Assembly (NCBI GenBank): GCA_020444775.1
Contig: JAGRHX010000117.1
Location: forward strand, 1-17,980
DNA from: Gammaproteobacteria bacterium
Lineage (GTDB): Bacteria; Pseudomonadota; Gammaproteobacteria; HK1
Length of the DNA: 17,980 nt
Direction: 5' to 3'
Below the pieces are notes generated by a model. It was given only the letters and a program-made list of their open reading frames with translations, was not told the DNA's origin and searched no databases. Position 1 is the stretch's first letter. The number at the start of each line of letters is the position of its first letter. Position numbers and translations under genes: made by a program. Shown one piece after another: positions 14,158 to 17,980 of the stretch.

Positions 14158-15795
14158 CTACTGTCGGGGCCGCGTGGCCCCGACAGCTCGGCGCTCGGTG
14201 GCGCGTCCAGGGTCCGCTGACTTGCGCCGACGCCCCAACAGCCAGTCCCGATAAGTATCCAGCCCGTCCTCGTACACCGACACACCGCCGTCGGCCACCA
14301 GCCACAACTCGTCGACCACGGTCTCGAGCAGATGGCGATCGTGCGAGACCACCATCAGCGCACCGTCGTAATTCTGCAGGGCCAGGCTCAGCGCGGCACG
14401 CATGTCCAGATCCAGATGGTTGGTGGGCTCGTCCAGCAACAACAAGGCCGGACGCTGCCAGGCGAGCATGGCCAGCGCCACCCGCGCCTTCTCGCCACCG
14501 GATAGAAAGGCGATCGGCGACAGCGCCATCTCGCCCGAGAAGCCCCAGCCACCGAGAAAGCCACGTAGCTCACGCTCGCTTCGCCTGTCATCGACTTTCG
14601 CAAGCTGCTGCAACGGGCTCAGCCGCGCGTCCAAGGCGTCGGCGGTGTGCTGGGCGAAGTATCCGATCGACGCATGCGAGCCGATGCGACGTTCACCGCC
14701 GAGCAAGGCAAGCTGACCGGCGACGCTGCGCAACAAGGTGGTCTTGCCCGCGCCGTTGCGGCCGAGCAGACCGATCCGATCGCCCGGTCGCAGCAGCAGC
14801 GTGACCTCGCGCAGCACCGCGTGGTTACCGTGACCGAGCACCGCATCGTCCATGCGCAGCAAGGGATCGGAGCTCTTCACGGGACCTGGAAAGCTGAATC
14901 TGTAGTCGGCCTCGATCTGGATCGGTGCCACGCGTTGCATGCGCTCGAGCTGGCGCAAGCGGCTCTGCGCCTGGCGGGCCTTGCTGGCCTTGGCTCGGAA
15001 CCGCTGGACGAAGGCCTCGATCTCCTGGATGCGTCGCTGCTGCTTGTCGTGCTCGCTGCGGGTCTGGGCCAGCCACTCACCGCGCTGCCGCTCGAAGGCG
15101 CTGTAGTTACCCCGGTACGCGCGTGCGCGACCGCCCTCCAGATGGATGACGTCGGTCGCGACCCGGTCCAGGAAATCCCGATCGTGTGAGATCAGCAAGG
15201 TGGTCTCGCGACGCCGGTTCAGCCAGTGCGCGAGCCACATCACCGCGTCCAGGTCCAGGTGGTTGGTGGGCTCGTCGAGCAACAGCAGGTCCGAGCGGCA
15301 CATCAAGGTACGCGCAAGATCCAGACGGATGCGCCAGCCGCCGGAGAAGTCACGCACCGGGCGCACGAAGTCGTCACCACCAAAGCCCAGCCCATGCAGG
15401 ATCTGACCGGCACGGGTGCTCGCGGTGTAACCGTCGATGCTCTCCAGCTCCGCGTACAACAGGGCCAGCTGCTCATGACGGCCATCGGCCTCGGCGCGCG
15501 CGATCCGGTGCTCGATGGCGCGCAGCGGGCGGTCACCATCGAGCACCCAGTCAAGAGCACCGCGTTCGCTGACCTCGCTCTCCTGCTGCAGATGGGCGAT
15601 GACCCATCGTTTCGGCACCTTGACCTCACCCTCTTCCGGGATCAGGCGCTCGCGCAGCAGCAGGAACAGACTTGATTTGCCCACACCGTTGCGACCGACG
15701 ATGCCCACGCAATGGCCGGCGTGCACGCTCAAGGTCAGACCGGTGAACAGCTCCTTGTTGCCACGCTTGAGCAATATGTTCTGAACCTGTATCAC
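14158..15795 (-). CDS. yheS: ABC-F family ATPase, YheS-like
   Basis: A 545-residue soluble protein with two ABC ATPase domains and no membrane segments, the plan of ABC-F ribosome-associated translation factors. Domain 1 has Walker A GRNGVGKS (34-41), signature FSGG (150-153), Walker B LLLLDEPTNHLDLD (from 170) and the SHD switch (203-205). Domain 2 has GRNGAGKT (345-352), LSGGE (431-435), LLLLDEPTNHLDLD (from 451) and SHD (484-486). The charged linker between the domains (about 240-290, EHDKQQRRIQEIEAFVQRFR) is the helical P-site tRNA interaction motif region. The opening IQVQNILLKRGNKELFTG and the short C-terminus, without the long Uup coiled coil, favour YheS. The start is taken as GTG at 15795 because it aligns with the family's MIxLxNLxLxRG opening; the frame continues upstream to 15879 with non-homologous residues. 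It converges on the CoA-transferase gene. Confidence 0.9.
   Translation of the reverse strand: MIQVQNILLKRGNKELFTGLTLSVHAGHCVGIVGRNGVGKSSLFLLLRERLIPEEGEVKVPKRWVIAHLQQESEVSERGALDWVLDGDRPLRAIEHRIARAEADGRHEQLALLYAELESIDGYTASTRAGQILHGLGFGGDDFVRPVRDFSGGWRIRLDLARTLMCRSDLLLLDEPTNHLDLDAVMWLAHWLNRRRETTLLISHDRDFLDRVATDVIHLEGGRARAYRGNYSAFERQRGEWLAQTRSEHDKQQRRIQEIEAFVQRFRAKASKARQAQSRLRQLERMQRVAPIQIEADYRFSFPGPVKSSDPLLRMDDAVLGHGNHAVLREVTLLLRPGDRIGLLGRNGAGKTTLLRSVAGQLALLGGERRIGSHASIGYFAQHTADALDARLSPLQQLAKVDDRRSERELRGFLGGWGFSGEMALSPIAFLSGGEKARVALAMLAWQRPALLLLDEPTNHLDLDMRAALSLALQNYDGALMVVSHDRHLLETVVDELWLVADGGVSVYEDGLDTYRDWLLGRRRKSADPGRATERRAVGATRPRQ
14161..14186. terminator. Perfect GC-rich hairpin between convergent genes
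   Basis: CTGTCGGGGCC (14161-14171) pairs with GGCCCCGACAG (14176-14186) as a perfect 11-bp stem around a four-base loop (GCGT). It lies 24 bases after the CoA-transferase stop and overlaps the last codons of the opposed ABC-F gene. That position suits a shared bidirectional terminator or a 3'-end barrier. T-tracts are missing on both sides, so intrinsic termination is uncertain. Confidence 0.45.
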
Positions 15796-16003
15796 GATCG
15801 CTGTGTCGGTCTGTGCGCTGCGGACGGCGAGCCGGGACGGCCTGGCGCAGCATACCTGTTGCGATTGGACCTCGCACACGCGCCCCCGCTTGGGACGGAC
15901 GAAGACCGGTGCATGACAGGATCACGGCCGCGGACGCAACCCGCCGCGCCACGGTCCCTGCCATCGCCTGCTCGATGCGACCACCGCTCGATGAGATCCA
16001 TCC
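15796..16003. promoter_or_regulatory. Divergent intergenic region between ABC-F and CorA genes
   Basis: About 210 bp with the starts of the two genes facing away from each other, so it should contain both promoters. No convincing -35/-10 pair, Mg2+-sensing leader hairpin or operator could be identified by eye. Confidence 0.35.
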
Positions 16004-17140
16004 ATGAAACTGCGTAGACACAGCACTCGTTCCAGACGCCGCGCGCCACCCGGGTCGTCGCCAGGCACCCTGATCGCGGATCCCGCGGCGCTCGGCACCA
16101 GCGTCAGCGTGATCGGCTACGGTCCGGCGAGCATCGTCGAGCATGCCGAGATCGGCATCGACGACATCGCCTCGATCCGAAGCAGCATGCCATTGCTATG
16201 GGTGAATGTGATCGGACTTGCCGACATCGAACTGATCGAGCGTCTGGGAGAGCTGTTCGGACTGCACGATCTGGCACTGGAGGACGTGGTCAACGTGCAC
16301 CAGCGTCCCAAGACCGAGGCCTATGAGGATCATCTGTTCATCGTCGCACGCATGCTGGAGCCCGGCCGCGGCGCCGACAGCGAGCAGCTTTCGATCTTTC
16401 TCGGCAAGGACTTCGTCCTCACCTTCCAGGAACGCCCCGGAGATTGTTTCGACTTGATACGAACCCGGCTACGAAACCCGCGCAACCGGATCCGACTCAC
16501 CGGCGCGGACTACCTCGCCTATGCGCTGATCGATGCCGTGCTGGATGCCTACTTTCCCGCCCTCGAGCACTATGGTGAACATCTAGAGCAGCTCGAGGAC
16601 GCGGTGGTCGCGCAACCATCCCCGGCACTGATTGAACGAATCCACGGCATGAAGCGCGATCTGCTGGCGCTACGGCGCTCGGTCTGGCCACATCGGGAGA
16701 TGGTCAACGCACTGATACGCGAGGAGAGCGAGTTCGTGCAGGAGCAGACCCGACTGTATCTGCGTGATTGCTACGACCATGCCATCCAGCTCATGGACAT
16801 CATCGAGACCTACCGGGAGATCGCGACGGGCTTGGTCGATGTCTATCTGTCGAGCATGAGCGCGCGTCTGAACGACATCATGAAGGTGCTGACCATCATC
16901 GCCACCATCTTCATGCCGCTGAGCTTCATCGCCAGCCTGTACGGCATGAACTTCGACCGCAGCGTGTCGATCTGGAACATGCCCGAGCTCGGCTGGCGCT
17001 ACGGTTATCTGTACGCGCTCGGCATCATGCTGATCTCAGCGCTGCTGCTGCTCGCCTTCTTCATCCGTCAGCGCTGGCTGACACCCTACGCATCGTCCAG
17101 ACCACCGACGCGGGAACAACGCCCGCGCCAGCCGGACTGA
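16004..17140 (+). CDS. corA: CorA-family Mg2+/Co2+ transporter
   Basis: A 378-residue inner-membrane divalent cation channel. The large N-terminal cytoplasmic domain includes the conserved LWVNVIGLADIELIERLGEL and LEDVVNVHQRPKTEAYEDHL segments, followed by long helices (KRDLLALRRSVWPHREMVNA, YDHAIQLMDIIETYREIATG). The pore helix carries LSSMSARLNDIMKVLTIIAT and IFMPLSFIASLYGMNF, with the diagnostic Gly-Met-Asn loop at 314-316. A second membrane helix follows (YALGIMLISALLLLAFFI), and the tail is basic. CorA works as a homopentamer; Mg2+ is the usual substrate, with Co2+ and Ni2+ as others. The ribosome binding site at 16004 is weak, but no better start precedes the conserved domain. The first 25 residues are rich in Arg/Ser and vary in the family. 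Confidence 0.94.
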   Translation: MKLRRHSTRSRRRAPPGSSPGTLIADPAALGTSVSVIGYGPASIVEHAEIGIDDIASIRSSMPLLWVNVIGLADIELIERLGELFGLHDLALEDVVNVHQRPKTEAYEDHLFIVARMLEPGRGADSEQLSIFLGKDFVLTFQERPGDCFDLIRTRLRNPRNRIRLTGADYLAYALIDAVLDAYFPALEHYGEHLEQLEDAVVAQPSPALIERIHGMKRDLLALRRSVWPHREMVNALIREESEFVQEQTRLYLRDCYDHAIQLMDIIETYREIATGLVDVYLSSMSARLNDIMKVLTIIATIFMPLSFIASLYGMNFDRSVSIWNMPELGWRYGYLYALGIMLISALLLLAFFIRQRWLTPYASSRPPTREQRPRQPD

Positions 17141-17142
17141 AG

Positions 17143-17180
17143 GTGCCGCGCGCGAAGAGCAGGGTCCCCACGCGCGACAC
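17143..17180. terminator. Imperfect hairpin between convergent CorA and crotonase genes
   Basis: GTGCCGCGCG (17143-17152) and CGCGCGACAC (17171-17180) can pair over ten positions with one mismatch, around an 18-base loop. It lies just after the CorA stop, in the 49-bp gap before the opposed gene's stop. It may serve as a shared terminator; the large loop and absence of a T-tract make this weak. Confidence 0.3.
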
Positions 17181-17189
17181 GGGCTTTGC

Positions 17190-17980
17190 TCAACGACCGA
17201 CAAAGCTCGGCTTGCGCTTCTCACGGAACGCGGCGGTCGCCTCCTTGTGGTCCTCGGTGTTCATGCACACGTACTCGGACAGCAACGAGAAATCCATGAT
17301 CTGATTGACGCTGTGCCAGATCATCTTGTTGATGGATATCTTGGTGTAGCGAATGGCCAGCGTCGCGCCGTCGGCGACCTCGCGGGCATAGGCGGTCGCC
17401 TCCTCCATCAGCCGGTCGGCCGGCACGCAGTGGTTGACCAGGCCGATACGCGCCGCTTCCTCACCGTTCAACAAGCGCCCGGTGAACAACATCTCCTTGG
17501 CGAGATGCGGGCCCACCAGGTGCGGCCAGATCACCGATCCGCCATCACCCGCGGTGATACCGACGTTGACATGCCGGTCACCGATACGCGCGCTGTCGGC
17601 CATGAAGATGACGTCGCACAATAACGCGCAGGTCGCGCCCAGACCGACCGCGGGCCCGTTGACCGCGGCGATCATCGGCACCTCGCAGTTGGTGAAACGC
17701 TGCACCAGTCGCTTCGGCCCGCGCAGCAGCTCCATCGGCGAGCGCTGGCTGGTCTGCCCGGACGAGCGGTCGTTCATGGCCTTGACGTCACCGCCCGCCG
17801 AGAAGGCCTTGCCGGCGCCGGTCAGGACCACGGCGTTGACCGCCTCGTCGTAGTTGACCATCTCCAGGAACTCCTCGAGCGCCTCGTGCAGACCGTCACC
17901 GAACGCATTCATGCGATCCGGGCGGTTCATGGTCACGAATGCGATGCGATCCCTGACCTCGACCAACAAGTGCCCTTTCG
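17190..17980 (-). CDS. Enoyl-CoA hydratase/isomerase (crotonase) family protein, 5' end outside window
   Basis: About 263 residues of a crotonase-fold protein read toward the left; the frame stays open to the window edge (KGHLLVEVRDRIAFVTMNRP), so the true start is probably just outside. A TTG at 17969 is the only in-window start option. The oxyanion-hole loop AFSAGGDVKAMND and the second loop AVNGPAVGLGATCALLCD are present, and VNVGITAGDGGSVIWPHLVG matches a subgroup with a Gly-Asp-Gly-Gly motif. The two glutamates that define true enoyl-CoA hydratases are missing: the first (GGGCELA) is replaced by GLGATCA, and the second (QPE) aligns with DRH. It should bind an acyl-CoA but may act as an isomerase, hydrolase or lyase rather than a hydratase. 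It converges on corA. Confidence 0.88.
   Translation of the reverse strand, partial: KGHLLVEVRDRIAFVTMNRPDRMNAFGDGLHEALEEFLEMVNYDEAVNAVVLTGAGKAFSAGGDVKAMNDRSSGQTSQRSPMELLRGPKRLVQRFTNCEVPMIAAVNGPAVGLGATCALLCDVIFMADSARIGDRHVNVGITAGDGGSVIWPHLVGPHLAKEMLFTGRLLNGEEAARIGLVNHCVPADRLMEEATAYAREVADGATLAIRYTKISINKMIWHSVNQIMDFSLLSEYVCMNTEDHKEATAAFREKRKPSFVGR

Overview
The window is a GC-rich chromosomal segment, most likely from a free-living proteobacterium, probably a gammaproteobacterium. That placement is an inference from gene families (YheS-like ABC-F ATPase, CorA, paired LysR regulators, Ldh-family and LLM-family oxidoreductases, CaiB/BaiF CoA-transferase) and from GC-biased codon use. No rRNA, tRNA, CRISPR array or intact insertion sequence is visible.

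Layout, left to right. 1-435 holds the 3' end of a Kef-type cation:proton antiporter. 436-753 is noncoding and carries a duplicated 12-bp palindrome just before a small cupin gene (754-1092). 1093-3101 is a gene graveyard. It holds a shattered UPF0182 membrane-protein gene (about 1260-2165), an unrecognised short reverse ORF with a good ribosome binding site, a perfect 13-bp hairpin, and an orphan FitA-like antitoxin gene frameshifted right after its start codon. 3102-8843 is a plus-strand run of metabolic genes: TauD/TfdA dioxygenase, Ldh-family dehydrogenase, a secreted lectin-like protein, LLM flavin oxidoreductase, a cupin and a LysR regulator. A second, paralogous LysR gene meets the first tail to tail (8847-9743, minus).

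10019-12595 (minus) encodes the most unusual protein here, 858 residues long. Its N-terminal half looks helical with a 42-residue hydrophobic stretch. Its C-terminal half is built of about six 50-residue units, four of them in exact 50-residue register, ending in a short acidic tail. I recognise no named family. The architecture suggests a pore-forming or membrane-acting protein with a beta-propeller, lectin-like binding domain, but that is inference. The right end holds housekeeping and catabolic genes in alternating orientation: CaiB/BaiF CoA-transferase (plus), YheS-like ABC-F (minus), CorA (plus) and a crotonase-fold protein cut by the window edge (minus).

Functionally, the dioxygenase, dehydrogenase, LLM oxidoreductase, cupins, CoA-transferase and crotonase are what one expects of uptake and breakdown of small organic acids or xenobiotic-like compounds, with the LysR genes as likely local regulators. 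The substrate cannot be read from the sequence.
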